Shown here: one piece after another, positions 10,001 through 19,949 of the stretch
How the letters are laid out: each line of letters starts with the position of its first letter
Numbering within the stretch: position 1 is the stretch's first letter
Assembly: GCA_030141605.1 (NCBI GenBank)
Contig: JAQGDQ010000156.1
Span: forward strand, 62,001 to 126,000
Length of the DNA stretch: 64,000 nt
Direction: 5' to 3'
From: Tubiluchus corallicola
Taxonomy: Eukaryota; Priapulida; Priapulimorpha; Priapulimorphida; Tubiluchidae
The notes under the pieces: generated by a model
What the model was told of the DNA's origin: nothing
Databases searched by the model: none
The model's input: only the letters and a program-made list of their open reading frames with translations
Translations under genes and position numbers: made by a program

Positions 10001-11701
10001 CAAATTATCAGTGTTTTTGCTGCAGAACAAAATCAAGTAAAACATACAACCTTTATGAGACCACTTTTTATTAATGAGTTCAAAATTTATTAAAAAATGT
10101 TTGGAAATCCATTCAGATTTTAAAATACTGAAATTCAGTTTGATGCAAGTTCAAAAATGTCACAAATTCGATTCGATTCCAATTTGTTATCTAGCACACA
10201 GCGTTCATCCCTAAGCCCAAGTGTATGAAAAGTGTGAAAACAAACCTCGTTTTTGAACTTCTCAATAAATGCCAGTAAAAAAGTCCTTTCATCATTTGTA
10301 TTTTCTAAGTCCTTCTTTGCCTGGTTTATTCTATAAAATCATCAACTTAACTGAAGTAAACTAGCAAGCACATACGAACATATTAAAGCGATGTTAACAT
10401 AACATAATATTAAGATGAAATTGCAAGAAGTTTTTGGAGTTTTTACATAACCTATTTCATGTTGTATCAACACAACATACAGACCAGCATACCCGTATTT
10501 ACTCATTTTAGGGCCCAGGCTGTTATTTTATTCATTCACGCTAACTACCAGGCCCTTATCAGAATGGGCGCATATGCAAACTCAGTGAACAAGCTGCTTA
10601 CTATTTAACTAAAAGTGGAAGAAAATGTAATTTTAAAGTATGTCCCAAAAAAGCTTTCCACCCAAAGTTATATTACTTAGCATTAGGCTTACAAGCCTGA
10701 CAGACATGTGTAAATAGAAAAGAAAAATCTCATTAATTTAAAATGTTTCGCCAACTTTCCCAGTGTGCTTTTGTTAAGTTAGTGAAGTGTGTGTTATAAA
10801 TGCTCAGATTATTTTTTCAAACTTCATGCAATGTTTTATAAACTTGTTTCAAACGACCTACCATCAAAATGACTGGGGCCCTGTGGGAATTGTCAAAGTT
10901 TAAATGTTCAAGTTTTATACAGCGTTGCTGCTAATGCAATCTCTATGTGTTACAAATATTCAAGATGTTTTTTAGGTTTATGTAAGCAAAGTCTTTAACC
11001 CAATGAATGAATTGGCAAATAACCCAATGAAGTGCCATATTACTGAACTTAACTTATTAGAACATTTTTCCATGCAAATGGCTTTACAAAGACTGAGTAT
11101 AATCTGTGCATCAGTGCTGCGCATAACTGCCTGGCTGAATGACACAAGTTAAGACGCGACAGAAGGAAGTACAGTAGACTCTTCCTTGATTCACAGAAAC
11201 TGTTTAATATTGTCAATACACGCTTTCTGTCACAATTACAAAACAATAAGCAACTAATGAAAAAATTATCTTAGAACTAGTGAATTATTCTAGAACTGAT
11301 CTCTTCACTAAGGCATTAACAGGCAGGCATATCTAGACACGTATATGCAGACATTTAATAGACATGTATGCCTGAATGTTTTAAATCTGATTGCAGAATC
11401 AGTACCAGTAAAATTTCACACAAGTTGAGACTGATATGCTGCATTTTTCAATATAATGATGTTTCAAACACAAGTGCATGTAATGTCTTTCTTTTGTTTC
11501 CGCAGAGTAAATATTCAGACAAACTCTAAAACGAGTAAATATGTAATTGTTAATTCCAATGCAGCCGAGAAAACGAATCATTATGCATGTGATGCACACT
11601 TACTGATACGTAAGAATGATTTCTGTTGAACTTTGTTTGATCCCACGTTGCTTCTTCTTCTTCTTTTTCTTCTTTCCTAATTGAACAGGACTCTTTCCCA
11701 T
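906..11701 (-). CDS. CCDC83: CCDC83-like coiled-coil protein, whole gene span (10 coding exons)
   Basis: Joined exons, in transcription order: 11701-11604, 10330-10246, 9232-9064, 8559-8444, 7585-7442, 5888-5820, 5580-5459, 4261-4160, 3829-3574 and 1091-906. They give about 448 residues, close to the family's usual size of a little over 400. All joins keep frame. The start is ATG at 11701 (MGKSPVQLGKKKK), just after a spliced 5' UTR; the stop is TAG at 906-908. The protein is largely Lys/Glu-rich coiled coil. From memory of vertebrate CCDC83 I see aligned blocks in the same order: LTYQ near the N-terminus, FKEEQ, the EKWxxER-like DKWETERN, RHAEQI, SLEKEL, FFVTQ, an acidic Ser-rich stretch, and KGVKMPIH with NKML near the end. 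The vertebrate family is expressed in testis or ciliated tissue and has no known catalytic activity; no enzymatic motif is seen here. Identification rests on remembered family sequence and needs a database alignment. Confidence 0.75.
1706..2056. mobile_element. non-autonomous hAT-type element (family A)
   Basis: Degenerate terminal inverted repeats (CAGGGTCCGATCA at the left; the right end reads, in reverse, CAAGGCTGGATTA) are flanked by a 7/8-matching 8-bp duplication: TCTATGAC at 1698-1705 and CCTATGAC at 2057-2064. The same family recurs inverted at 47132-47491 and as a fragment near 25583. No transposase ORF. Confidence 0.7.
2270..2720. repeat. old dispersed repeat, copy 1
   Basis: This segment shares recognisable blocks with 10600-10960 in the same orientation: the tract around TTTCAAACAA, the AAAATGACT block, and TACAG-GTT-CTGCTAATGCAA. 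Divergence is high. Its class is unknown. Confidence 0.5.
3574..3829 (-). CDS. CCDC83: CCDC83-like exon 9, acidic region
   Basis: The acceptor TTTACAAG ends at 3830, donor CAG|GTACCA follows 3574, and the exit phase is 0. It encodes FSFSNTPQEVIVKYAKVN, a basic stretch, then a very acidic and Ser-rich segment (DDEADEP, DEDEESSSSSSED). Only this frame is open through the exon. Confidence 0.65.
3870..3916. repeat. (CA)n microsatellite
   Basis: A run of CA/CG dinucleotides (CACACACACGCATACGCG followed by pure CA) in an intron of the CCDC83-like gene. Confidence 0.85.
4160..4261 (-). CDS. CCDC83: CCDC83-like exon 8
   Basis: The acceptor ATTTGCAG ends at 4262. The exon encodes NFFVTQMDTSDPANF, IPFSDEFMPG and a short tail; FFVTQ corresponds to a conserved spot in the family. 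Two donors overlap. CTG|GTAGGT (after 4164) is the better consensus but breaks the frame with the next exon, while TAG|GTTCAT (after 4160) keeps it and gives a 448-residue total. A missed micro-exon is the alternative. Confidence 0.6.
4392..4659. mobile_element. non-autonomous hAT-type element (family B)
   Basis: The left end CGGTGGCGGACTGG and right end CCAGTCCGCCACTG are inverted repeats. Flanking 8-mers GCTGTTCC (4384-4391) and GCTATTCC (4660-4667) match at 7 of 8 positions. Length 268 bp; no transposase. Confidence 0.75.
5158..5493. repeat. 42-bp tandem repeat spanning an exon/intron junction (8 units)
   Basis: Eight near-identical 42-bp units start at 5158 and every 42 bp thereafter. 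Each unit, read on the minus strand, holds the end of exon 7, the donor GTAAGT and the first intron bases. Because 42 is a multiple of 3, several frames stay open through the array and produce 14-residue repeat ORFs that are not genes. Confidence 0.9.
5459..5580 (-). CDS. CCDC83: CCDC83-like exon 7, ending inside a 42-bp tandem array
   Basis: The acceptor AATTTTAG ends at 5581. The exon encodes AVIQRHQVTYLQRE and SRYEKENLKLL, then DSKSDEFEHI, and ends ATTGT|GTAAGT after 5459 (phase 2). The last 35 exon bases plus the donor are the first transcribed unit of an 8-copy 42-bp tandem repeat. Reading through instead of splicing meets TAA two codons later (HIV then stop), so retention would end the protein here. 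Confidence 0.75.
5820..5888 (-). CDS. CCDC83: CCDC83-like exon 6
   Basis: A short 69-nt exon, phase 0 to 0, with acceptor GTTACAG and donor GAG|GTAGCC. It encodes KAISHLHKYVRRFL followed by INQQLNEHE. Confidence 0.75.
5889..7441. other. intron of the CCDC83-like gene
   Basis: It holds the hAT element at 6136-6665. The remainder shows no exon-like sequence; the ORFs at 6022-6622 lie in or beside the element. Confidence 0.5.
6136..6665. mobile_element. non-autonomous hAT-type element (family C), perfect 8-bp TSD
   Basis: Terminal inverted repeats TAGTGGCGGCTCGT and ACGAGCCGCCACTG bound 530 bp. Both flanks carry the identical 8-mer GGACCAGT (6128-6135 and 6666-6673), the hAT hallmark. No transposase ORF is recognisable. 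Confidence 0.85.
7442..7585 (-). CDS. CCDC83: CCDC83-like exon 5
   Basis: The acceptor TTTTTCAG ends at 7586 and the donor is GAT|GTATGT after 7442. It encodes exactly 48 codons, phase 0 to 0, starting SLEKELHDIILEYEDTL; this is continuous coiled coil. Confidence 0.8.
8375..8397. repeat. CAG trinucleotide run
   Basis: Seven to eight pure CAG units in an intron, close to a CCDC83-like splice donor. The glutamine-rich ORF across it is spurious. Confidence 0.85.
8444..8559 (-). CDS. CCDC83: CCDC83-like exon 4
   Basis: The acceptor ATTTGCAG ends at 8560 and the donor is GAA|GTAAGC after 8444. It encodes ELKDELKKFNDDIDEKRNE through WIDYRDN to RHAEQIE, aligning with the family's Trp-x-x-Tyr-x-(D/N)-x-x-x-x-x-Arg-His segment. 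A pure CAG run lies just past the donor inside the intron. Confidence 0.8.
8687..8883. mobile_element. small palindromic element (MITE-like)
   Basis: The left arm (TCAAAATAGAATAATATTGC through AGGCATCTA) and right arm (TAGATGCC through CAATAAAATTCCATTTTGA) are imperfect inverted repeats of about 60 bp with a short loop. The target duplication is unclear. Confidence 0.55.
9064..9232 (-). CDS. CCDC83: CCDC83-like exon 3
   Basis: The acceptor TTTACTAG ends at 9233 and the donor is GTG|GTATGT after 9064 (phase 1). It encodes 56 residues of strongly charged coiled coil, including FKEEQKNRMK and DKWETERNIQKW; the latter corresponds to the family's conserved Lys-Trp-x-x-Glu-Arg segment. Confidence 0.8.
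9331..9813. mobile_element. deleted pogo/Tc1-type element with transposase-tail-like ORF
   Basis: The ends CCGTATTTTCCC and GGGAAAATACGG are inverted repeats flanked by TA on both sides (9329-9330 and 9814-9815). The motif GGGTCTCTTA is repeated near both ends. An internal ORF of 45 codons at 9579-9716 (+) is very acidic and ends with FNDFYDE and stop, resembling the acidic C-terminus of pogo-like DDE transposases. The catalytic part is absent. Confidence 0.65.
9900..10200. repeat. dispersed repeat (pair with 12690-12990)
   Basis: It shares the blocks AAAACGTTT, CATGATG/CATGAAT, a TTAGTGTTTTT-like tract and GCAGAACA-AAT-AAG with the later copy, in the same orientation. Diverged; class unknown. 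Confidence 0.45.
10246..10330 (-). CDS. CCDC83: CCDC83-like exon 2
   Basis: The acceptor TTTTATAG ends at 10331 and the donor is GAG|GTTTG after 10246. It encodes INQAKKDLENTNDERTF and the start of the coiled coil. The phase-2 entry and phase-0 exit match both neighbours. Confidence 0.75.
10600..10960. repeat. old dispersed repeat, copy 2
   Basis: The partner of 2270-2720 in the same orientation. The best-kept blocks are around ATGCTCAGATTATTTT, AACTTGTTTCAAAC and GCTGCTAATGCAA. Confidence 0.5.
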
Positions 11702-11721
11702 CTTGAATCTTTTGACACGAC
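11604..11721 (-). CDS. CCDC83: CCDC83-like exon 1 (start codon)
   Basis: The acceptor TTTCACAG ends at 11722. Twenty bases of 5' UTR precede ATG at 11701-11699, and the exon ends at donor CA|GTAAGT after 11604 (phase 2). It encodes a basic poly-lysine N-terminus followed by TEIILTYQ, which matches the start of the vertebrate family in position and length. Reading upstream from this ATG the frame stays open into the UTR, so a longer N-terminus cannot be excluded (see 14557-14689). Confidence 0.75.
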
Positions 11722-14556
11722 CTGTGAAACAATATTACATTGTAAGGAAATTTTACTTAAGCTCCAAAAAGTATTTAAATGTCCAAGCCCAGAATTCTGT
11801 AACATCTTGTTATCCAAATCCCAAAATATGATAACCTAATGCTGCAGCTTTTGAAAAGCACAAAATATGCAAAAGTGAACGGTAAAAAAATACACGGAAT
11901 GTCCATTTAATGAAAGCACATCTAAGGCTGCTCTAAAAATTTGTTCTATCTTAATTCAAGGCATCCTGATTCAAACTTAAAATGTGTGCCTGCATAGCAA
12001 GATTGTTCATAAATCTGCAATTAAGTTTTTTTTAGTTATTCACATATCCCGAATCTCCACTTCATGAGGATCATTATAATACCAAGCTCACCGCTCTATC
12101 TTATTTCTAAGTCGAGATAATCCACATTGAAGTTGAGGTGCACGCTACATTGAGAAAATCGCCGTTAAAGTTAGCCATTGTTTTTTGTCGCATTTAGCAA
12201 CTGCACAAAAGTTGGTTACAAAAGACTTTGCAAGAGCACAATGAAATAATGTTTAATCCAGTAGATGGCTCTTCCCGTTGAAGATCTGGGCTTGGCAACA
12301 GAAAAAAACTGAAACAAAGTCACAGCTTCCAGGAGCTACTATCGGAGTTTGAACATAATTTTTTTTACAATTGCAGGACTAGTTTCTGGACAGAAAAGTG
12401 GGTAAAGAGTTATAAAATTAAATTTTTGGTGTTTTTGAACACTTTCTTGATAATTTGTTGCGTAGAATATAAAAGTCCAATATATTTAGTGCTGGTTTTT
12501 ATAAAATACGAAAAATTGATATTTGACCATATAAATTTTTGCATCATTCTACCTCGAATATTATAACACAGTTTACAGACCGACTTATGGACGGGATTGG
12601 TATGCAAGCACACAAATTTAACCTGCCACACTAGTTTACAGTTACAGTAGTAAACTCAAAAACTCAAAACTCAAAAAAAAATTTAATTATAAATTCAATA
12701 TAAATACAAAATTATGGATTCAAATAATTCAACATCCAACTGCATAAGTTTTTTAACATCAAAACGTTTAAAACATGATGCAATCAACACAATTTTGCTT
12801 TGGTTTCTGAGCACATTTTTTAAACAAAGTATTAGTGTTTTTTACAGCAGAACAGAATAAAGCAAATATAGGCATGAGGTTTGTGTGACTGTTTTCTAAT
12901 GATTCAACAATTTACTAATCTCTAAAGCGGAATTCAAATTCAATTCAAATTTGAATTCGCTTTCTCAACCGCTAATAGTTAGATGGACAGTGTCTACAAA
13001 ATCCTGCTTATAATAAAGACAACAGTGGCTACCAGGGGCGGCAAAAGGGTGAGATGACCTGGGCGATTGCCTAGAGCCTCGTTCTTTGACCATCAAATTT
13101 TTTTATGTTTCCTACCTGCTTACAGCTCATAGCGCAGGTGATTGTGAGTGATTTCGCCTCAAGGAAAGCTGAAAAGTTAACTTAAAACAATGAAGTAAAA
13201 TACTTCAATATATTCATGTTTGTTTTTGGAATACAGGAATACAATGTATACAGTTTAGTGGGCTCTAAAGAACTGAAATAAAACTTCTAAATGTGAATGA
13301 ATAATGTTCTCTTCCTTTTAGCTAGGAAATACACTTTAATTGTCTTAAAATTCAAGAATTTTACCTTATTTTTCAAAAATATTCAGACGGCTTCATTCCC
13401 TAACCCCCCTCCACTAGGTGTTCTGCCCTGGACCCTGTTGTGGACTTAGCCACCAAAGCACCTCGGGGTCGCATTTCCTCTCATCGGCCCTGGTGGCTGC
13501 AGTGTAGATATATGAAGTTTTATTCAGCAGTTTCGAGATTAAAATAACAAAACAGTTTGTTTAGTAGATGAACTTAAGTACTCTCAAAACAAGAACAAAC
13601 TTACCACTTGATCAAACAAGTTGAGTTCCTGATTATTGACTATGTCTGTCCATAAAAATGAGTAACAATAAGCAGTGACAAGACTAAAATCACATCAACA
13701 ACTACCAAAAACACATTTAGGTGTACCAGAGATGATGTTCTTTTCTTGACAGCATTAAGGAGTTCATTCATACTGACTACAGCCACTGGTTAACAATCAA
13801 TAACAGTCTAACACAAGTGGCTAAGACTACTGCTTGCTGGTTGCATGATTACAACACATGTAACATAGATCAGGCAGTTACGCATGCATAAGGTACTTTC
13901 TTCAAGTTTTGCATTCATATTCTGTAGCATGCAATTCTGCAAATTAAAGAGATCATATTATGCACAAACTCATCAAAACTCACTTTACATAATGGCAACT
14001 AATAAACAATTTTGCAACTGAAGCACTAAACAGGCAATTAGGAGTAACATAAGTACAATAATACATAAAACAAATCATTGAGGAGTATCTCTTTGCAGTG
14101 TGACAGGAGATCTTGCTATAGATACTGAACAGACAACTAGACGTCATTAGCTTATGCAGTCATTAACTCCTGTTAATAAGCCAATTATTATTGAATTAAA
14201 CTTAACTATTGTATTGAGTATTGTATTGATTATTGACTGTATTAATTATTATGGAGTTAGATAAATTTACTATGACTATTACTCTACAGACCTACACGTT
14301 TGAAACTTTTCACGAGTATAAGTAACACATTAAAATGAATATAAGAAATGAAATTGCTTAGTTACTACTTACTCCAGTTGTTATTGTTGTCCTACGTTTT
14401 AGCTGTTACAATTTGCGCTCTTCATAAAAAATTGAAGCATGTTATGATAATGAAACATATAATATGTTTTTAATACTTTTAATTACATTTACTCCCATTC
14501 TTATAAAGTATTACATTCTAAAATCACATTCGAATTTCAAAAACTTCAAAACTTAC
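11722..14556. other. first intron(s) of the CCDC83-like gene
   Basis: It holds a dispersed-repeat copy (12690-12990) and a hAT element (13033-13492). Near 13590-13614 a 24-base stretch is bounded by AATCAG and GTG|GTAAGT on the minus strand and could be a tiny 5' UTR exon. Nothing else coding-like is seen. Confidence 0.4.
13033..13492. mobile_element. non-autonomous hAT-type element (family D)
   Basis: It begins CAGGGGCGGC and ends CGGCCCTG. Flanking 8-mers GTGGCTAC (13025-13032) and GTGGCTGC (13493-13500) match at 7 of 8. Length 460 bp; no transposase. Confidence 0.75.
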
Positions 14557-14689
14557 CTGAAAAACTGTGTTTCTCTTTAGTCAACTGTCCACTCGTCCAG
14601 CAGTCACTTCTCGCTTCCGTTGTGCATCGTTCTAAGGGGAGTTTCCACGACTCATCCTGTTGTAGTAAAAAACCACGTCGTTTCGGCAT
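14557..14689 (-). CDS. possible upstream exon of the CCDC83-like gene
   Basis: On the minus strand a perfect donor CAG|GTAAGT follows 14557. An ATG at 14689 opens 44 codons (MPKRRGFLLQQDESWKLPL and onward), ending in phase 1. Splicing straight to the acceptor before 11721 keeps the frame into MGKSPV, which would give an N-terminal extension. The family start corresponds to MGK, so this may equally be 5' UTR. A small donor-like exon near 13590 could also intervene and would break the frame. Confidence 0.35.
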
Positions 14690-17600
14690 AATAATATAAA
14701 TAATAATAATTTGCTTACCCGGTATGTGCATGTAATTTTGCACCTTCTGTTATATGCCACAGTCATGGTGCTTTCATATAAAAGCTTAATTAATTAAGAA
14801 ATTAACAAATGTATTTAAAATGCGAGAGAACGCTCCTGAGACTTGTCATCCTTAACATAAAAAACGTAATGCCTTTTACAGTCTCAATGATTACATTATT
14901 TCAAAAGGTTTACCCTAGTGGACACCATCAGCCAAATAGACACACTCGTGTTAGCAAATGTATTATTTATTCTACCAGTTATATTAAGAGTAACTTGGCA
15001 AGGTGCAAGTTAAAACTATTAAATTTTATGCCTACCATCTTTATTATTACTCGTCTACGGTATGCCCTTTTTCTAGATTTCTACCCGCTTTGTTTCACGT
15101 ATGGAAGTGAATGTAAGATGGATTTGTGTACCTGTGTCATAGACATGGGTAGATATAGATATTTTCAGTCTCTCATAACAATAATTAATACACGTAACAA
15201 TAGTTTTTGAATTACAATGTAAATTCGTGTGTTTCACAACCCCAACTATCATCAGTCCTGCGTACGTTTTAATTTGCATAATTAATTATGAAAGTACGTA
15301 TATAAAATCGAGAGGGTACCTATGTCGTGCTACTGCATGACTAATTCTGTTTGTTCATTGTATAATGTTGCTCTATTTAACACCATCAATAATTAATTAA
15401 GCAATTAAGCACTAAAGCTTTACAAAGCTCTAGTGATTTTTCACGAACTCTTTTTCTCACTTAGATTTGCCTGTAAGAGATGGCGCAGGTCACTAGTCTT
15501 GTTTACAAATAATTTGTAATTCCTGTCATTATAATCTGTAAATACTGTATCTTAGTTAATCTTATTATGTTAATGGACCTAAGATGTCGTATTGCAAAAA
15601 CGTATTAATAAAAATTTGCCATAATAATATATTATTGTGCAGAAAGCCATTGATTCGTTAGTGAAGAAATTTTGCCCTTCATTTTTATTTTACGTGTACA
15701 AAGTTTTAATTTTCTGAAATTACAAAGTCGCTTTCTAACTTGTAAAGTTTCATAACGTTCTGTTGAAATACATGTGCTTTCATCACACGAGCAGCTATCA
15801 CCACAGATGGCAGCACCTGGAAGCAGCGGCAGCAGCGGTAGTAAGTGGGGCGATTCACCATGAAATTCGTCGTGCTCATCAAGGTAAAACTGCACGAAGC
15901 CACGAAAATTGGCATTACCTGTTTCCCACGGTGTCAGTTGATGAATATTGGTTACAATTATCTTCTATCAATAACTAGACCTCACTGTTAATCAGAATCC
16001 TGCTGTCTTTTGCATTAAAGTGGAATAACTTTAATTACTGACAAAGCTATGCAACTATAGGCTACTTCCACGTAATATAATTATGTAACGTCCTGATTGA
16101 CATAGTCGACGCATGTTCACCCAAGAGATCTCTCGTAATGACACTACGTATTCAAATTATAGGCCTAACTTAGGTTAATAGTCAGTCTCTGTGTCTTGAT
16201 TAGAAACAGAAGCAAAAGTTGTCATTGTAGGTTTCGCGAGTTTTTGTTGTTTTTCTTTTGTTGTTCTTGTTTCGGTATTTTCTATCTCCTTCCACCTACC
16301 TACCCACATCAAAGTGGAGACTTGCTCCATCAAAGTGCTGATTGTCTAATGTGGGTTTTGTGTTGTTTTTGCTCTGTTGTTGTTGTTGTTTTTGCATTTT
16401 TCAACAAAGTGCTCGCAGTCTCATAAAGACCTTTAGTGTTTATACTACGTGATGTTATAATTATGATTATTACTTTCATATTAGACGAAACTTGTTTTCT
16501 TCTTTAACTTAGCTTCTCATTTTTCCGCTAAAATTTGTGTAAATGCTTCCCGGCGACAGCAGATCAGATTTTTTCCCACTCACCCCTTGAACTCCTATGG
16601 CAACAAACCCCGAACTGGCATTTTATGTATAAGCTCACACAACACGGAAAATGATTAACTTATTATTGCAATCCAAAAACTGTCAACTATCAATGAAGTT
16701 ACAGTAGAAACTTGCATCATTTATTCTACAAAAGAAATTTAAAACATGCAAACTTTGCTTAGGCCTATAACATTGTCTATCAAATCATGGTTGTCGTGCC
16801 AAGCGTTCTTGCGAATACCTAACTGACAATTGCCAGTAATTATTTAATTAATGTATAGGGCACTGTGGAATGCGTTTACGTAATCTGCTTTGTGAAACTG
16901 AAACCGTTTTCACTTATGAGTAGCACTCAATATTAATGTTCATTCTGCCGATAAGCGAACTTATGGTGGCAGGTAATACAAAACGCACCTTTATAGTTTT
17001 TCACTTATTACACGGATCAATATTAATTCAGCGGCTTAGAGAGAATTAAATTGCATCTACCTACAACACAAAACGCAAAACGAACCATGATGAAATTTGG
17101 AATGAATGTCTGGGTTTTTCATAAATCGTTTGGTTTATTGGCTAAGGACGTATTAAGATACAACGATGCCTAGGCTAATGGTTCAGTCCTGCCCATGCCT
17201 ATTATGGTTAAACTATATATAGCAGATCGTGCAGCAGTTGTTTGTGGTGTATTAACAACATTATTAATTTACGGCATTATTGTTAATGATATGCATTCGC
17301 ATAGTTCTTGCATCTAAAGAATGTGCAAAACTATTTGTGACGTAATACATTTTATGTATTTATTATGTAAAGTGTACTTGTTTGCTCATAATGTGCCGCG
17401 CTGCAAGCAAGCGGAACTCGTAACAGCTTGTTGTGTGGTGCTAGTTTAACTACTGACATTCTCTGTAATCTGCAGATTGATTGCAATAACGTCTACGAAA
17501 TTTTTGGTAATCATTAAGAAAAAGAAAAAAGAAAACTTGCTGGTGTGCACGCTTTCAAAACTAAGCATGCGGCATGTAGTAATATTTTAACGCTAGGCCC

Positions 17601-17934
17601 TAGACTACAGGCTTAGTTAGCTTATTGTTAACTACGCCTTTGTAGTAACGAACTGAGGCAATACGAGCTTGTCTAGTAAATAGATGAGTGAGAGCCAAAG
17701 AAAACTACTGAATCCTGCGTGGTTATCAGGTCAACATTGCCCCTAATGAGGTAGCTGAGTTCCTACGTAGGTAGCCGAGACGACTGTAAGATTCACCACC
17801 ATTATTATTATTATTGCTACTCTCGTCGTTATTGCCATGATCAGCATGACCACCATCGTCGTTTTCATCATATTTGGCAGCACTAGCATAGTCAACATCA
17901 TCTTATTCTGTTTGTCATCATTGTCATTTGATTA

Positions 17935-18990
17935 TTGACAGCAGCGGCGGCAGCGGAAGAGAACACGAGCAGTAACAGTTGCAGCAGAATAGAATTAAGC
18001 AACAACAGCAGCACTAGTATCAGCAGAACAGAAGCATCAGCAGCAGCAGAACAGAAGCAACAACAGTCCCAGAACAGAAGCAACAACAGCAGCAGAACAG
18101 AAGCAACAACAGTCCCAGAACAGAAGCAACAACAGCAGTAAGCAGAATAGAAACAACAGTAGCAGTGACAGAACAGAAGCAACAACAGCGAGAGAACACA
18201 AGCAACAACAGCAGTGGCAGAACAGAAGCAACAACAGCAGTGGCAGAACAGAAGCAACAACAGCAGTGGCAGAACAGAAGCAACAACAGCAGTGGCAGAA
18301 CAGAAGCAACAACAGCAGTGGCAGAACAGAAGCAACAACAGCAGTGGCAGAACAGAAGCAACAACAGCAGTGGCAGAACACAAGCAAAAACAGCAGCGGC
18401 AGAACAGAAGCAACAACAGCAGTGGCAGAACAGAAGCAACAGCAGTGGCCAAACAGAAGCAACAACAGCAGTGGCAAAACAGAAGCAACAACAGCAGTGG
18501 CAGAACAGAAGCAACAACAGCAGTGGCAGAACAGAAGCAACAACAGCAGTGGCAGAACAGAAGCAACAGCAGTGGCCAAACAGAAGCAACAACAGAAGTG
18601 ACAAAACAGAAGCAACAACAGCAGTGGCAGAACAGAAGCAACAACAGCAGTGGCAGAACAGAAGCAACAACAGCGGCAAAACAGAAGCAACAACAGCAGT
18701 GGCAGAACAGAAGCAACAACAGCAGTGGCAGAACAGAAGCAACAACAGCAGTAGAACAGAAGCAACAACAACAGCAGTAGAACAGAAGCAACAACAGCAG
18801 TAGAACAGAAGCAACAACAGCAGTGGCAGAACAGAAGCAACAACAGCAGTAGAACAGAAGCAACAACAGCAGCAGCAGAACAGAAGTAACAACAGCAGTG
18901 GCAAAACAGAAGCAACAACAGTGGCAAAACAGAAGCAACAACAGCAGTAAAAGCAGCAACAGTGGCGGAACGCATCAACAGCACCAGCAT
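17935..18990. repeat. 26-bp minisatellite, about 1 kb
   Basis: The unit is close to CAGTGGCAGAACAGAAGCAA plus CAACAG, 26 bp, repeated about 35-40 times with CAG/CAA-rich variants at the edges. Because 26 is not a multiple of 3, a reading frame cycles through all registers; none contains a stop, so ORFs up to 360 codons appear on both strands (Gln/Asn-rich on plus, Leu/Cys-rich on minus). These are artefacts of composition. Confidence 0.9.
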
Positions 18991-19053
18991 AACGAAAATA
19001 ACAACAGCAGAACATAGACGTAGTATCCTTAATTATCACCATTTTCATATCCA

Positions 19054-19103
19054 TCAAAATATCATCATCATCATCATCATCATCGTAATCATCATCATAC
19101 ACA
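19054..19103. repeat. (ATC)n microsatellite
   Basis: An imperfect run of ATC/ATCATC triplets just after the 26-bp minisatellite. Short ATT triplets flank its other side near 17800. Confidence 0.8.
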
Positions 19104-19931
19104 TTTGATTTGTTCCCAATTAATATTTCAGCAAAGCGAGAGGCCTATACAATTTACCACCGCAGTAACAACAACGGCATAATTATGCAGAAGAGCAGTA
19201 TCTTTACTATTGTCGTCACCACATGTCATCATCGTGATCAAATGTATTTTGGTCTAATTTCCTGATACGCATGAGAGTGATATGTCAAATTATGCAAGAT
19301 TTGCTACGTTTTAGCAGTTTGCAGTAGCACCAAACGCTAGAGTTTTGCAGGCATTTGTCCATGGTAAAGTAAACCAATGTCAAGTCTAGTCTAAGAATGC
19401 CCCACTTAAAATGTACAAAATCTCAGAAATTGGGTGTGGGGCACGACAAGCTAGACTTGATGTCTGTTTCAATTAAATCAGCTCAGTGTAAAATACTCAA
19501 GTGGGAGTTTCCGGGCTACCGAGCTGCGTCCAAAGTCATGCTCTACTGAAACACGTCTCGCTACCTACATTTCGAGCATTTAGTTAGCTAAAATAGCTAG
19601 GTATCACAATAATGCCCAAGGCATTATTAGGGTGGATAAGCAGCCTGACTCATGCGCTCTGTAAGACCCGTTCACCGGTACTCAGCAATGTAAGACGTGC
19701 ACATGCGGTCTCTCTCTCTGTGCTCTATTACTGTGAGGTGCGAATCTTATAACAAAGTTGCCTTTAGTAGTGTGTAATTCCAAGAAAATAGACCGCATTA
19801 TCCAAAAATCCTGTGCTAATTTGGAAATCTACTAAAAATCAATTCCAAAGTTGATGGTAAAATCAGTTTAAAGGAGCTAGTCAGTGCACAATTGCAATAT
19901 GCTTAAATAAGTGCTTCTTCAGTGTAGCAGC

Positions 19932-19943
19932 ATGGATATTTAG
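19932..19943 (+). promoter_or_regulatory. three-codon upstream ORF
   Basis: ATG-GAT-ATT-TAG ends six bases before the main ATG at 19950. If the transcript includes it, it could dampen translation. A pyrimidine-rich acceptor-like TTCTTCAG ends at 19920, so the 5' leader may be spliced just upstream. Confidence 0.4.
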
Positions 19944-19949
19944 CAAGCC

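Larger units (their letters stand above)
14690..19949. other. region between two divergent genes
   Basis: About 5.2 kb between the presumed 5' ends of the minus-strand CCDC83-like gene and the plus-strand giant gene. It contains the 26-bp minisatellite and short ATT/ATC microsatellites. A GC-richer patch at 15770-15860 is open on both strands but has no convincing splice or start context. A 133-codon AT-rich ORF at 14809-15210 has no recognisable domain. Promoters of both genes must lie here or in 5' UTR introns. Confidence 0.5.

Noticed and set aside
14809-15210. 133-codon ORF
   Set aside because: AT-rich composition, no domain, no splice or promoter support; within chance for this base composition.
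15632-15978. Several overlapping ORFs around a GC-richer patch
   Set aside because: Open on both strands with a short CAG/GGC-like repeat; no consistent exon model.
17898-19102. Overlapping 188-360 codon ORFs on both strands
   Set aside because: They arise from a 26-bp minisatellite without stop codons; the same repeat is translated in different registers and shows no domain or start context.
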